Positions 1 to 9,051 of a stretch of DNA of 64,000 bases are shown piece after piece (the stretch's first letter is position 1; the number at the start of each line of letters is the position of its first letter). The position numbers and the translations under genes are program-made. The DNA is taken from the NCBI RefSeq assembly GCF_000712035.1, contig NZ_JONV01000008.1:279481-343480 (forward strand), given 5' to 3'. The notes beneath the pieces were generated by a model. That model was not told the origin of the DNA. It made no database searches and saw nothing but the letters and a program-made list of their open reading frames with translations. This stretch comes from Salinicoccus luteus DSM 17002 (lineage in GTDB: Bacteria > Bacillota > Bacilli > Staphylococcales > Salinicoccaceae).

Positions 1-471
1 CTGAAGTCCATCATCGGTCCTCTGGCGTATTACGTAAAGGGGATAGAGATGCTGCCGAAAATCAGAAGCAGCAACGTGAAGATAGAATATGATGGCAAGG
101 TATTCGAAGGAAAGGTGATGCTGTTCCTGCTCGGATTGACGAATTCCATCGGCGGCTTCGAAAAGCTTGTGCCCGACGCACGGCTGAATGATGGGAAGTT
201 CACATTGATCATCGTTGAAGAGGCGAGCATTGCGGAAATCGGCCACATCATGACCCTGGCGACACGGGGAGAGCACCTGAAGCATCCTAAAGTACATTTC
301 TTCAAGGCGGAGGAAGTGAACATCTCTTCGTTTGAAGAGGTCCAGCTCAACCTGGATGGGGAGTTCGGGGGCATCCTGCCCGCCCACTTCACCAATTTGA
401 AGGAGCATCTGGAAATCCGGGTGCCAGTGGCATTCTATGACCAGCATATCGCGGGGCAGGAAGAGATCTGA
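1..471 (+). CDS. dagK: Diacylglycerol kinase DagK, C-terminal part (5' truncated by window)
   Basis: The reading frame is open from base 1 to the TGA at 469-471, so the start and the N-terminal catalytic domain lie outside the window. The visible 156 residues fit the C-terminal beta-sandwich domain of the soluble lipid/diacylglycerol kinase family (DgkB/DagK), with the characteristic LTNSIGGFEKLVP stretch and a C-terminal NLDGE motif. In Gram-positive bacteria this enzyme phosphorylates diacylglycerol released during lipoteichoic acid synthesis and returns it to phospholipid synthesis. In staphylococci dagK lies close to an rlmD-type gene, and here rlmD follows about 3.5 kb downstream. Family assignment is confident; the catalytic residues cannot be checked. 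Confidence 0.85.
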   Translation: MKSIIGPLAYYVKGIEMLPKIRSSNVKIEYDGKVFEGKVMLFLLGLTNSIGGFEKLVPDARLNDGKFTLIIVEEASIAEIGHIMTLATRGEHLKHPKVHFFKAEEVNISSFEEVQLNLDGEFGGILPAHFTNLKEHLEIRVPVAFYDQHIAGQEEI

Positions 472-596
472 GAATATTTCATTCCGATTACTTTTTCGTT
501 ACTTCCGCTTTGGATCATCAGGAGTGGGTAGAAGGATATGCCAAGTGCTTTGCACGTGCGAAAATAATCAAAGTCTTATAAAGAGAGGTTCATTTC

Positions 597-1262
597 ATGT
601 TTGGCATACCCGACCTGATATCACTCATCATTTCCGCATTCATCATACTGCCCGTCGTCGTCATTCTGAGGGAGACGGGGTATGTGGTCGCCGGCTTCAT
701 CTTCGGTGCGAAGAACAGCCGTCTGACGCTGGGTTCAGGCCCCAGACTATTCAAGATAGGGGTATTGGATGTCCGCAAGCACTACCATCTGTACAGCTGG
801 TTCTCCTATGATGAACTGACGAACCAGAGCAGGTTCGCGTACGTCATGGTCTATGCGAGCCCGATCCTGGTCAATGCGATACTCGGCCTCACCATCAATG
901 CACTGCTTGCGAATGGCTATATGGAGGAGCAGGCGACCTTCTGGAACCGGTTCATCTTCTATATATTCTATTTCGTCCTGTTTGATGCCGTACCGATGAA
1001 GACGGTGAACGGTATGCCGAACAACGGGCTGCTGATCTATGAGATGATCCGCTACGGCAAGCGGACCGACCACAACAAGGAACCGTTCCTGCCATCTACG
1101 TCCGAGGTGGAACAGGAGTATCAGGAAGAGATGCAGGAGCTGGAGGAGGAAGTCGAAGAGGAGAAGCAGGAGCGCAGGGAAGAGGAAGAGAAGAAGGAAC
1201 GGGCAAGGGAAAAGGCCCAAAAAGAAAAGGAAGAGCGCAAGGAAGCGGAAAAAGAAAGCTGA
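597..1262 (+). CDS. Membrane protein resembling a catalytically dead M50 peptidase
   Basis: This 221-residue protein has an N-terminal membrane segment (about residues 6-24), then RETGY at 25-29 followed by a glycine-rich hydrophobic stretch. This is where M50 (site-2 protease) proteins carry HExGH. The glutamate and glycine remain, but both zinc-ligand histidines are replaced (R25, Y29). Two more membrane segments follow (about 80-103 and 118-132), then a PMKTVNGMPNNG stretch where the family has its NPxxDG ligand motif, without the aspartate. The last 55 residues are a highly charged Glu/Lys/Arg coiled coil. A start at 597 is supported by an AGAGAGG site upstream. It could act as a scaffold or pseudoprotease. 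The M50 relation is my own motif reading and should be treated as tentative. Confidence 0.6.
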   Translation: MFGIPDLISLIISAFIILPVVVILRETGYVVAGFIFGAKNSRLTLGSGPRLFKIGVLDVRKHYHLYSWFSYDELTNQSRFAYVMVYASPILVNAILGLTINALLANGYMEEQATFWNRFIFYIFYFVLFDAVPMKTVNGMPNNGLLIYEMIRYGKRTDHNKEPFLPSTSEVEQEYQEEMQELEEEVEEEKQERREEEEKKERAREKAQKEKEERKEAEKES

Positions 1263-1300
1263 ATGGTCCAGTTCAAGTGGACCATCCAGCTTTCTTTTTG
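1251..1300. terminator. Bidirectional stem-loop terminator
   Basis: An 8-bp perfect stem (1263-1270 with 1278-1285) extends after a two-base bulge into a second stem (AAAGAAAGCT at 1251-1260 with AGCTTTCTTT at 1288-1297). T-rich tails on both strands let it serve the membrane-protein gene and the converging dehydrogenase gene. Confidence 0.8.
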
Positions 1301-1301
1301 G

Positions 1302-2093
1302 CTAATCATATTCAGGGTTCTTATGGGACGGATACAGGCTCAGTCCGCCATCCGCCACGATCGACTGTCCGGTGATGTATACGGACTGTTCGGAAGCCAT
1401 GAAGGCTGCGATGTTGGCAATGTGCTCAGGTTCTGCAACATAGCCGATGGGAACGAAGTCATCGGCACCTTCCTTCTCTTCCGGTGTGGAGAAGAAGTCT
1501 TTGTTTATCGGTGTATTGACGCTGCCCGGAGCGATGTTGTTGACCCGTATGCCGAGCCCGGAATATTCGAGGGCGAGTGACTGCGTCAGCAGCTTTACGC
1601 CACCCTTGCTTGCGGTGTAGTGGGCATAGTGCGGCCAAGGGATGATTTCATGGACACTTGAGATGTTGATGATGCTGCCTTTCTTGTCCGTATCCAGGTA
1701 GTGCTTCAAAGCTTCGCGGGCACCGATGAATGTGCCCCGGAGATTCGTATTGATGACCTTGTCGAATTCATCGACCGAGAGCTCGTGGCTTGGCACATCG
1801 TTCTGGATGCCCGCATTATTGACCATGACATCGAGCCCGCCGAACTTTTCAATCGTCTGTTTCACTGCATCGACGACCTCCTGCTCCTCTGTGACATCAC
1901 ACTTCATCGTCGCCACGGACTCTGTGCCGCCATCATTCAGTGCATCGACGATCTCATTCGCTTCATCGTCCCCGCTATGGTAAGTAAACATTACATTCAT
2001 GCCCTCTTCATGATATCTCTCGACGATCGCCTTGCCGATTCCGCTCGATCCGCCTGTAACCAGTGCTGTCTTGCCTTTCAGGTCTTCATACAT
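1302..2093 (-). CDS. gdh: Glucose 1-dehydrogenase-like short-chain dehydrogenase
   Basis: This 263-residue classical SDR enzyme has the Rossmann motif TGGSSGIG near residue 13, the NNAG motif near residue 90 and the catalytic Ser...Tyr-x3-Lys set (NISS, then YTASKGG). It ends in the ADGG region typical of glucose 1-dehydrogenases and related 3-oxoacyl reductases. It would oxidise glucose or another sugar or alcohol with NAD(P)+ in the cytoplasm. It stands alone, is transcribed divergently from the nucleotidase gene and shares its terminator with the converging gene. Length matches the family. The exact substrate cannot be read from sequence, because SDR families overlap strongly in their motifs. 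Confidence 0.8.
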   Translation of the reverse strand: MYEDLKGKTALVTGGSSGIGKAIVERYHEEGMNVMFTYHSGDDEANEIVDALNDGGTESVATMKCDVTEEQEVVDAVKQTIEKFGGLDVMVNNAGIQNDVPSHELSVDEFDKVINTNLRGTFIGAREALKHYLDTDKKGSIINISSVHEIIPWPHYAHYTASKGGVKLLTQSLALEYSGLGIRVNNIAPGSVNTPINKDFFSTPEEKEGADDFVPIGYVAEPEHIANIAAFMASEQSVYITGQSIVADGGLSLYPSHKNPEYD

Positions 2094-2210
2094 AAATTCA
2101 CCACTCCCATTAGATTTTCTTTACTATGTATACCCGAAATTTTCCGCTTCAAGCCTAAAGGAGGGATGCATTTGATATAATGGAATGAACTAATGAATCA
2201 GAGGTGGCTT

Positions 2211-4028
2211 ATGAAACTGACGATATTTGCAACAACAGACATACATGGCGCATTCTATCCATATGACTATTTTGACGGCTCGGAGAAATCGTCTAGCCTG
2301 CTTCATCTGCAGTCGCACATTAAAAGGTATCGGGCAGACCATCCTGAAGCGCTTGTTCTGACTGTAGATAACGGGGACATGCTGCAGGGGGATGTCTGGA
2401 GCGACTATGACTACAGGCACAGGGATGGTGAAGATCCGCTTTTTGCACCGCAGATGATTAATGAAGTCTATGATGTCATCGGCGTCGGCAACCATGAATT
2501 CAACTTCGGGCTCGACTACCTCGAGACCGTCTACAGTCAGGTCGGGACAGAAATCATCAATGCAAATGTGGACTTCAGGCAGCACCCTCTAAAAGACCAC
2601 ATCACACCCTATGTGATTGTTGAAGCGGAGACGCCGCACGGGCCGCTGAAGATAGGCTTTTTGAGTGTCGTGCCCACACAGATCATGAAGTGGGATGCCT
2701 TCCACCTTGAAGGGCAGGTCACTGTCGACGATATGCGCCTGACCGTCGAGAGGATTGCCGAAGAAGTGAAGGCGCAGGGGGCGGACATCATCATTCTGCT
2801 GTCCCATTCCGGCATGAGCAAGGATCCGGAGCATGTCAGAAGCTATGGTGAAAACCAGACATTCCTCATGACCATGATCCGCGATATCGACGGCATCGTA
2901 TTCGGGCATACCCACGAATTCTTCCCCGACCCCGATTTTGAAGCGGAAATAGACAATATCGACTTCAGGCGGGGGGCGGTGAACGGCAAACCGATGGTTC
3001 AGCCGGGTGTTTCTGCGAGCCATCTCGGCCAGCTTACATTCGAACTTGAATATGATGGGGGATGGCACATCAGGGATGCCGGGGCACAGCTCATTGCAGC
3101 CCACTCCATAGAGATGGATGCATCGCTGAAGGCCCGCTATCTCCCGATGCACCAGAAGGTGCTCGACTACCTATCGGAGCCGATCGGTCATATAGAAGAG
3201 ACGTGGCACACCTATTTTTCCAGGGTGGTGCCGTCGAAAGCCGTGCAGGCGGTTGCTGAAGCGGGAAAAAAGTATGCCTTGGAACTGATGGACAGGGGAG
3301 AGGTTGAAGCATTGCCGGTACTCGGCTTCAATGCAGCCACCAAGGCGGGGCGGGATGGCGCCCATGACTTCACCGTGATTGAAGCGGGGGAGGTCACACT
3401 GTCCTCAGCCATCGACCTCTACAAGCACACCAATACGATGGTGCTCATCAAGGTCGACGGCCGGATATTGAAGGAATGGCTGGAATGGAGCGCCTCCCAG
3501 TTCAACCAGCCTGCTGAAAGCGATGATCTGCTGAAGCCGAACAGTTCAAAAAACGGCTTTCCAAGCTACAACTTCGATACATTCTTCGACCTTGAGTATA
3601 CTTTCGATATTTCACAGCCACCAAAGTACAGCGGTAAGGCGAAAAAGCTCAATGATTCAGAACGGGTCGTCGAAATGATGTATAATGGAAAACCTGTCCG
3701 GCCGGATGACTGCTTCATCGTGCCGGCGAACAACTACAGGGCCGCCTATACTTCATTTTTAAGGAAAGCGGAGGTCGTGCATGAATCACAGCAGAGTGTA
3801 CGGGATATCGTGACGGAGTACATGATGGAAGGCCCCGACTTCGAGTACAAGAATCCGATGACCATCATCCCCAGCGGGAGATACAGAATGAAAACCGCCA
3901 CGAAGGCGAAAGAATATATTCAGAATGACAGCAACATCCGCCACCTGGAGATAATCGGGGACGGATTCAGCTGGTACGAAATCGATCTGACCAAGGAGGA
4001 AGGACATGACCCCAGTCAAGAAGAATGA
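2211..4028 (+). CDS. Cytoplasmic 2',3'-cyclic-nucleotide phosphodiesterase / 5'-nucleotidase family protein
   Basis: This protein of about 605 residues is a two-domain UshA/CpdB-type metallophosphoesterase. The N-terminal calcineurin-like domain shows the di-metal motifs in order: TDIHG, DNGDMLQG, GNHEF, LSHSG and GHTH. The C-terminal half is the 5'-nucleotidase substrate-specificity domain (NTMVLIKVDG and nearby). There is no signal peptide, so it should act inside the cell, unlike the periplasmic or wall-anchored relatives. An upstream in-frame ATG at 2193 exists, but AGAGGTGG at 2200-2207 points to the ATG at 2211. Its last 23 bases overlap the start of rlmD, so the two genes are probably translated from one mRNA. 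Substrate preference (2',3'-cNMP, 5'-NMP or another) is not determined. Confidence 0.85.
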   Translation: MKLTIFATTDIHGAFYPYDYFDGSEKSSSLLHLQSHIKRYRADHPEALVLTVDNGDMLQGDVWSDYDYRHRDGEDPLFAPQMINEVYDVIGVGNHEFNFGLDYLETVYSQVGTEIINANVDFRQHPLKDHITPYVIVEAETPHGPLKIGFLSVVPTQIMKWDAFHLEGQVTVDDMRLTVERIAEEVKAQGADIIILLSHSGMSKDPEHVRSYGENQTFLMTMIRDIDGIVFGHTHEFFPDPDFEAEIDNIDFRRGAVNGKPMVQPGVSASHLGQLTFELEYDGGWHIRDAGAQLIAAHSIEMDASLKARYLPMHQKVLDYLSEPIGHIEETWHTYFSRVVPSKAVQAVAEAGKKYALELMDRGEVEALPVLGFNAATKAGRDGAHDFTVIEAGEVTLSSAIDLYKHTNTMVLIKVDGRILKEWLEWSASQFNQPAESDDLLKPNSSKNGFPSYNFDTFFDLEYTFDISQPPKYSGKAKKLNDSERVVEMMYNGKPVRPDDCFIVPANNYRAAYTSFLRKAEVVHESQQSVRDIVTEYMMEGPDFEYKNPMTIIPSGRYRMKTATKAKEYIQNDSNIRHLEIIGDGFSWYEIDLTKEEGHDPSQEE

Positions 4029-5370
4029 CTATTTGACCGCAACCGTTGAAGACTATACACATGAAGGGCAGGGAGTCGTCAAAGTGGACGGCTATCCGAT
4101 CTTCATCCCCAATGTACTGAAGGGGGAGGAGATAGAGTTCAAGGTGCTGAAGGTAAACCAGAAATTCGGCTTCGGTAAAAGCGAGAAGCTGCTCGCTCCT
4201 GCCACAAACCGCATTACGCCACCATGCCCGTACTACTATGAATGCGGCGGCTGTCAGATTCAGCCGCTGAACTACAAAGAGCAGCAGGCCTTCAAGAAGG
4301 GGACCGTGGACAAGAGCATCAACCGCATGGGCAGGCTCGACCGCGAGACCATGGATGTCATGGCGATGGAGAACCCATTCAACTACCGCAACAAATCGCA
4401 GATTCCCGTCCAGTTCAAGGATGGCAGGATCGAGATGGGATTCTACCGCCCGCGCAGCCACAACATCGTCGATATAGACAACTGCATCATACAGAAGGAC
4501 ATCCACAATAAACTGATGCTTTTCATAAAGGAACAGTTCAACCGGGAACACGTTTCCGTATATGATGAAGCACTGCACAAGGGACTTGTACGCCATGTCG
4601 TCATCCGGTCGAATCATGATGACAGTGAAGTGCAGGTGGCCTTCGTCACCAACGGCAAGAAGAACATCTTCTCAAACATCATCAACGAGATGATCGAAGC
4701 GTTCCCGATGGTCACCAGTGTCGTCCAGAACATCAATGACCAGAAGACCAATGTCATCTTCGGGGAGAGGACCATCACACTCCGCGGCAAGGATTACATC
4801 ACCGACACGCTGCTTGGCAAGGACTTCCGCATCCGCGCAAAATCATTCTATCAGGTCAACCATGCCCAGACGGAAAAGCTGTACCAAAAGGCCATCGAAG
4901 TCGCCGACCTGAAAGGTGATGAAACCATCATCGATACGTACTGCGGCATCGGCACCATCGGTCTGTGCGCATCCGATAAAGCCAGGAAGATCATCGGCAT
5001 CGAAGTCGTCCAATCCGCCGTGGAAGATGCGAAGGAGAATGCGAAGCTCAACGGTGTGGACAATGCGGAGTACCATCTCGGCAAATCCGAGCAGGTCATG
5101 AAGAAGCTCGTCAGCGAAGGGGTCAATCCCGACATCGTCTTTGTCGACCCGCCGAGAAAAGGGTGCCACCCAGAATTCCTCGAGTCGCTCGTCGAAGTGA
5201 AGCCCGAGAAGATCATCTATGTATCCTGCAACCCGAGTACCCTTCAGCGTGATCTGAAGTATCTGAACGCAGAAGGCTATGACATCAGTCCTGTCACACC
5301 CGTAGATATGTTTCCGCAGACGAACCATATCGAGAGTGTAGTGGGATTACATCGCAAAAAAACATTTTAA
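4006..5370 (+). CDS. rlmD: 23S rRNA (uracil-C5)-methyltransferase RlmD/RlmCD
   Basis: This is a 454-residue TrmA/RumA-family enzyme. It has an N-terminal TRAM domain (about 1-60), an iron-sulfur cysteine cluster in PPCPYYYECGGCQ, and a C-terminal SAM-binding methyltransferase domain with the DPPRKGC and VSCNPSTLQRDL motifs that hold the catalytic cysteine. It methylates C5 of uracil in 23S rRNA, one or two positions depending on the family member. The start is preceded by AAGGAGGAAGG and overlaps the upstream gene by 23 bases. A second, divergent paralogue lies at 24760-26157. It is the last core gene before the AT-rich Gabija island, and I see no clear terminator between it and gajA. Confidence 0.92.
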   Translation: MTPVKKNDYLTATVEDYTHEGQGVVKVDGYPIFIPNVLKGEEIEFKVLKVNQKFGFGKSEKLLAPATNRITPPCPYYYECGGCQIQPLNYKEQQAFKKGTVDKSINRMGRLDRETMDVMAMENPFNYRNKSQIPVQFKDGRIEMGFYRPRSHNIVDIDNCIIQKDIHNKLMLFIKEQFNREHVSVYDEALHKGLVRHVVIRSNHDDSEVQVAFVTNGKKNIFSNIINEMIEAFPMVTSVVQNINDQKTNVIFGERTITLRGKDYITDTLLGKDFRIRAKSFYQVNHAQTEKLYQKAIEVADLKGDETIIDTYCGIGTIGLCASDKARKIIGIEVVQSAVEDAKENAKLNGVDNAEYHLGKSEQVMKKLVSEGVNPDIVFVDPPRKGCHPEFLESLVEVKPEKIIYVSCNPSTLQRDLKYLNAEGYDISPVTPVDMFPQTNHIESVVGLHRKKTF

Positions 5371-5409
5371 AAGGGATAGTTAATCTCGAAAGAATGTATT
5401 GAAAGGGGT

Positions 5410-7233
5410 ATGATTTTGAAATTAGAGAAAGTAGTTCTAAAAAATTTTCGTAACTTTGCTGATGCGGAAATTACACTTAACTCAAAATCACTTATTATTG
5501 GAGCTAACGATGTAGGGAAAACTAACCTTATTGATGCTATAAGAATATTGCTAGATAAAAATTTATCTGAAAATGATCTTGAGCCAGCTGATGAAGATTT
5601 TTGTGCATTTAATAACTGTGATACTTTTGAAATATTACTGTACTTTGCTGAAATCGACGAAGATTGTATTTACGCAAAGTTAGGACAATACATTGATGAT
5701 GATAATAATAGTATGTTTTTAAGTTACTATGCTACTAGAGACATTGAAAAAGGAGTTAGGGACTACACTATTAAAGCAGGCCCCTCTCTTGAATTACTTG
5801 AAGAACTGCAAGGTAGACATTATCTTAAAGTGCTAAATATGAAGTATATAAAGGCTAGCCGTAATGTAGACAATTTCTTAAAAAGCGAAAAAAACAAATT
5901 ATTGGAAGCGTTAAAGAGTAATAGAACCGCTGAGCGGATTACTAGAGATAATGAAAAACTGGGTAAAGTTGTACAATTAATGAACAATGTTCAATCTGAA
6001 ATAGATAGTCTTTCGTATATTCAATCAGCTGGTACACGAGTAAGTGATGAATTAAACAATCTTGCAGAGCACCATATTTCTCAAGAAATTAAGCTGGGAA
6101 TTGATATTCCTAAAAACAATGATTTATTCAAAAAAGTACAGCTTCTCTCGTATGTTAATGAGCAATCCATACAAGTTGGTGGAGAAGGCAGGAAAAATCA
6201 GGCTTTTATTGCTTTGTGGTCAGCAATGAATCAATTACAATATAGCGAAGACCAATTAGATGAGGTGTCGATTTTTTGTATAGAAGAGCCGGAGGCGCAT
6301 TTACATCCACATCAACAAAGAAAACTTTCTGAATATTTAGTGCATGATATCGATACACAAGTGTTATTAACAACACATGCTCCATCAATTGCAACAGATT
6401 TCAATCCTACGTCTATCGTTAGGTTGTACACTTCATTAGATAAATCAACAGTGGCTGCAAAAGGTGGAACTTCAGACGAAGTGGCCGAGAAAATAAAAAA
6501 GTTAGAGTTTAGACTAAATGTTATTTCTTCTGAAGTTTACTTTAGTGATTGTGTTTTATTGGTAGAAGGTTCATCAGAAGTTATCTTTTATAAAGCTCTA
6601 GCTCAACAATTGGGAATTGATTTGGATAAGTTGAACATAAGTATTTTATCTGTAGAAGGAGTGGGTTTTAAACGTTATATTGAACTTTTCGAAATATTGG
6701 ATATTCCTTGGTTTGTGAGAACCGATAATGATTATTTTAAGGTCACTAGAAAGAAAAAAGAGCCAAAAGTAGTGTATAGACTTGCTGGAATTCAGAGAGC
6801 ACTAGACTTTGCACATTTGAGAAAAGAGTTAAACCGAGAAGTTGATTTAAGTCATTTAGAACAAATAATACAAGCCACTGAAAGACATTTAACAGGGATC
6901 CCAACACCTACTGAGGAGCATCGAGAAAGCATGTATAAACAATATTATGATGAGCTAGTTAGTCATAATATTTATTTAGCCAAAATAGGTTTAGAGGAAG
7001 ATTTGTATAACGCCTCTGCGGAGGTCTCTGAAAATATACGGGAATACTTTGAGATGGAAGATGAAGAGTATGAAGACGAAGAAGTCATTGAAGCTATGAA
7101 AAAGAAGAAGTCAACCTTTATGTTCCATTTTGTGCAAAACTATATAGAGTGTTTATCATATATTAAAGATGTACAACTAACTGACCCTTTATATAAGTGT
7201 AAAGAAAAAATCGAGGGGTTAAGACGTGTATAA
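5410..7233 (+). CDS. gajA: Gabija anti-phage protein GajA (OLD-family ATPase/Toprim nuclease)
   Basis: This 607-residue protein has an N-terminal ABC-type ATPase with Walker A GANDVGKT (31-38) and a Walker B region with E292-E293 followed by PEAHLHPHQQ and a TTHAPS switch. A C-terminal Toprim nuclease domain follows, with the catalytic glutamate in LVEGSSE (E386) and DxD in RTDNDY (D439, D441). This is the OLD-family layout of GajA, which with GajB forms a large complex that nicks or degrades DNA when nucleotide is depleted by phage infection (known biology of Gabija). The start has AAAGGGG seven bases upstream. The next gene overlaps it by eight bases. Base composition is far more AT-rich than rlmD upstream, a sign of transfer. 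Confidence 0.88.
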   Translation: MILKLEKVVLKNFRNFADAEITLNSKSLIIGANDVGKTNLIDAIRILLDKNLSENDLEPADEDFCAFNNCDTFEILLYFAEIDEDCIYAKLGQYIDDDNNSMFLSYYATRDIEKGVRDYTIKAGPSLELLEELQGRHYLKVLNMKYIKASRNVDNFLKSEKNKLLEALKSNRTAERITRDNEKLGKVVQLMNNVQSEIDSLSYIQSAGTRVSDELNNLAEHHISQEIKLGIDIPKNNDLFKKVQLLSYVNEQSIQVGGEGRKNQAFIALWSAMNQLQYSEDQLDEVSIFCIEEPEAHLHPHQQRKLSEYLVHDIDTQVLLTTHAPSIATDFNPTSIVRLYTSLDKSTVAAKGGTSDEVAEKIKKLEFRLNVISSEVYFSDCVLLVEGSSEVIFYKALAQQLGIDLDKLNISILSVEGVGFKRYIELFEILDIPWFVRTDNDYFKVTRKKKEPKVVYRLAGIQRALDFAHLRKELNREVDLSHLEQIIQATERHLTGIPTPTEEHRESMYKQYYDELVSHNIYLAKIGLEEDLYNASAEVSENIREYFEMEDEEYEDEEVIEAMKKKKSTFMFHFVQNYIECLSYIKDVQLTDPLYKCKEKIEGLRRV

Positions 7234-8923
7234 TCCAACAGAACAACAAAAGCAAATTTTGAATTGTAATGAAAACTGTGTTGTGGTAGCTGGACCGGGT
7301 AGTGGGAAGACCTCCACAATTGCTCAGAAAATCCTTAGAGTAACTGAGGATTTACATTGGTATGAAGGAGTAGCGGCAATTTCATTTACAAACAAAGCTA
7401 GTAATGAGTTAAGTCAAAAATCTCGTGATTTAGGTATCAATGTATTGAACTCATTTTTCGGAACTATTGACTCCTTTTATATTGGAAATATACTTATTCC
7501 ATTTGGAAAACGTTTTTTTGGAACTCCACCGAAGGATATTGTTATTGACAAATTTGATGGTAATAAAGACGAATATGTGCAAGATATTCTAAGTAATGTA
7601 AATGAAGTGTTGGAACGATATCAGGAAATGGCAATTGAAAAGATAGAAGAGCAAAACTTTAAACTCATCGACGAAATTAAGTGTGAATATATAGAATTTA
7701 TCTCTGGACAATTTCAAACGGGGTCATTTGATTTAAGGCTAGTTAGCTCAATTTCAAATGTAATATTTTTAAGCTCTAAATCTTGTCGAAACTACTTTAA
7801 ATCGAGGTTTAAGTATTTGTTTATTGACGAATTCCAAGACTCTGAAAAAGACCAGTATGAATTGTTTTTGAGAATTTCGGAAATTGGAGTCAAATGTTGG
7901 GCAATAGGTGATGTCAATCAATCTATTTTTAGGTTTGCGAATAAAAGTGCTGATTTTTTAAGAGAACTGTTAACAAATGAAAATTTTAATAAATTACCTA
8001 TGGATATTAATCATCGTTGTCATCCTTCAATTGATTTATATAGTAGAAAGTTATTGGGATATAAAGAGAAAGAGTCATTAGGAAATAGTCGCGTCTATAA
8101 AATTCATATCGACGGTACAGAGAGGGATATTGGGAATTGGTTTGAAAATCAAATTGAAGACATGAAACAAAAATTTGATATTAATAAAAATTCCTCTATC
8201 GGAGTTTTGGCAGCAAAAGATATTACGCTAGAGCAGTTTTTATACAACTTAGACATACCAAATAAATTTTACAAAAAAAATATTCTAGATCAAGATCAGA
8301 CTTCATGCTCAGTATTATTGTCAAAACTAATAAGTTTAGTATTTGATAAGAACAAAACCGTGTATAATTTTGTGAATAATTATTTTGATAGAGAGAACAA
8401 AAAACAAAATCTTTTAATCAAAAAAATGACAAGATTAGTCAAGATTTTTAAGCAAAAATTGAGTGAATATTACAATAGAGATAGGGTTGAATATAAAGAG
8501 CTAATCGAAATATTTAGTGAAATAGCTACACATATATATCCGCATGCGGACATACACAGAGCAAAAGCTAACTTTGTACATTTGTTGAAAAATAAAGAGC
8601 TCTTATATGATTTTATTCCCGCAAGAGATAATGAAATCCAGTTAATGAACCTTCACAAATCAAAGGGCTTAGAATTTGATATTGTTATTCATTTGGATTT
8701 ATATCAATTTATTTTGCCGAGTTATGATTGGATTGTGAAAAGGGACATAGAAGCTTATAAAGACTCTCTAAATTTACATTATGTTGGTGTAACCAGAGCT
8801 AAAAAAGCATTGTTTCTAACTACTAGCTCTAAAAGGTTTCAGACGAGTTCACAGTCCTTCATTAATGGAGAAACATCTGAATTTATGGTAGGTGAAATTG
8901 AAAATTACCAATCAAATTGGTGA
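7226..8923 (+). CDS. gajB: Gabija anti-phage protein GajB (UvrD/PcrA-like helicase)
   Basis: This 565-residue superfamily 1A helicase has the Q motif TEQQKQIL, Walker A GPGSGKTS (23-30), motif II DEFQD (201-205), motif III GDVNQSIFRFA, and motifs V/VI LHKSKGLEFD and YVGVTRAKKA. It starts at GTG, with GAGGGG six bases upstream, and overlaps gajA by eight bases, so translation is coupled. In Gabija, GajB binds the GajA core and senses DNA termini or consumes ATP to trigger the nuclease. It is somewhat longer than the roughly 490-residue GajB I recall from Bacillus cereus. No frameshift or lost motif is visible, so the pair looks intact. A generic UvrD-type helicase is the alternative, but the neighbour makes Gabija by far the better reading. 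Confidence 0.87.
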   Translation: MYNPTEQQKQILNCNENCVVVAGPGSGKTSTIAQKILRVTEDLHWYEGVAAISFTNKASNELSQKSRDLGINVLNSFFGTIDSFYIGNILIPFGKRFFGTPPKDIVIDKFDGNKDEYVQDILSNVNEVLERYQEMAIEKIEEQNFKLIDEIKCEYIEFISGQFQTGSFDLRLVSSISNVIFLSSKSCRNYFKSRFKYLFIDEFQDSEKDQYELFLRISEIGVKCWAIGDVNQSIFRFANKSADFLRELLTNENFNKLPMDINHRCHPSIDLYSRKLLGYKEKESLGNSRVYKIHIDGTERDIGNWFENQIEDMKQKFDINKNSSIGVLAAKDITLEQFLYNLDIPNKFYKKNILDQDQTSCSVLLSKLISLVFDKNKTVYNFVNNYFDRENKKQNLLIKKMTRLVKIFKQKLSEYYNRDRVEYKELIEIFSEIATHIYPHADIHRAKANFVHLLKNKELLYDFIPARDNEIQLMNLHKSKGLEFDIVIHLDLYQFILPSYDWIVKRDIEAYKDSLNLHYVGVTRAKKALFLTTSSKRFQTSSQSFINGETSEFMVGEIENYQSNW

Positions 8924-9051
8924 CTTACTTTAAGATAAACTAATGATTTTTTTAATAGCGATGACTTTAAAATTAAGCCAGGGCACATAAAAACGGTCAC
9001 ACATCGTACACTCAAACTGATTTTCTGACAAAAGAAATCATAGGAGTGATC

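Noticed and set aside
747..1220. Minus-strand frame rich in Leu/Phe opposite the charged tail of the first membrane protein
   Set aside because: The composition is the mirror of a Glu/Lys-rich coil on the plus strand, so the long frame arises from base bias.
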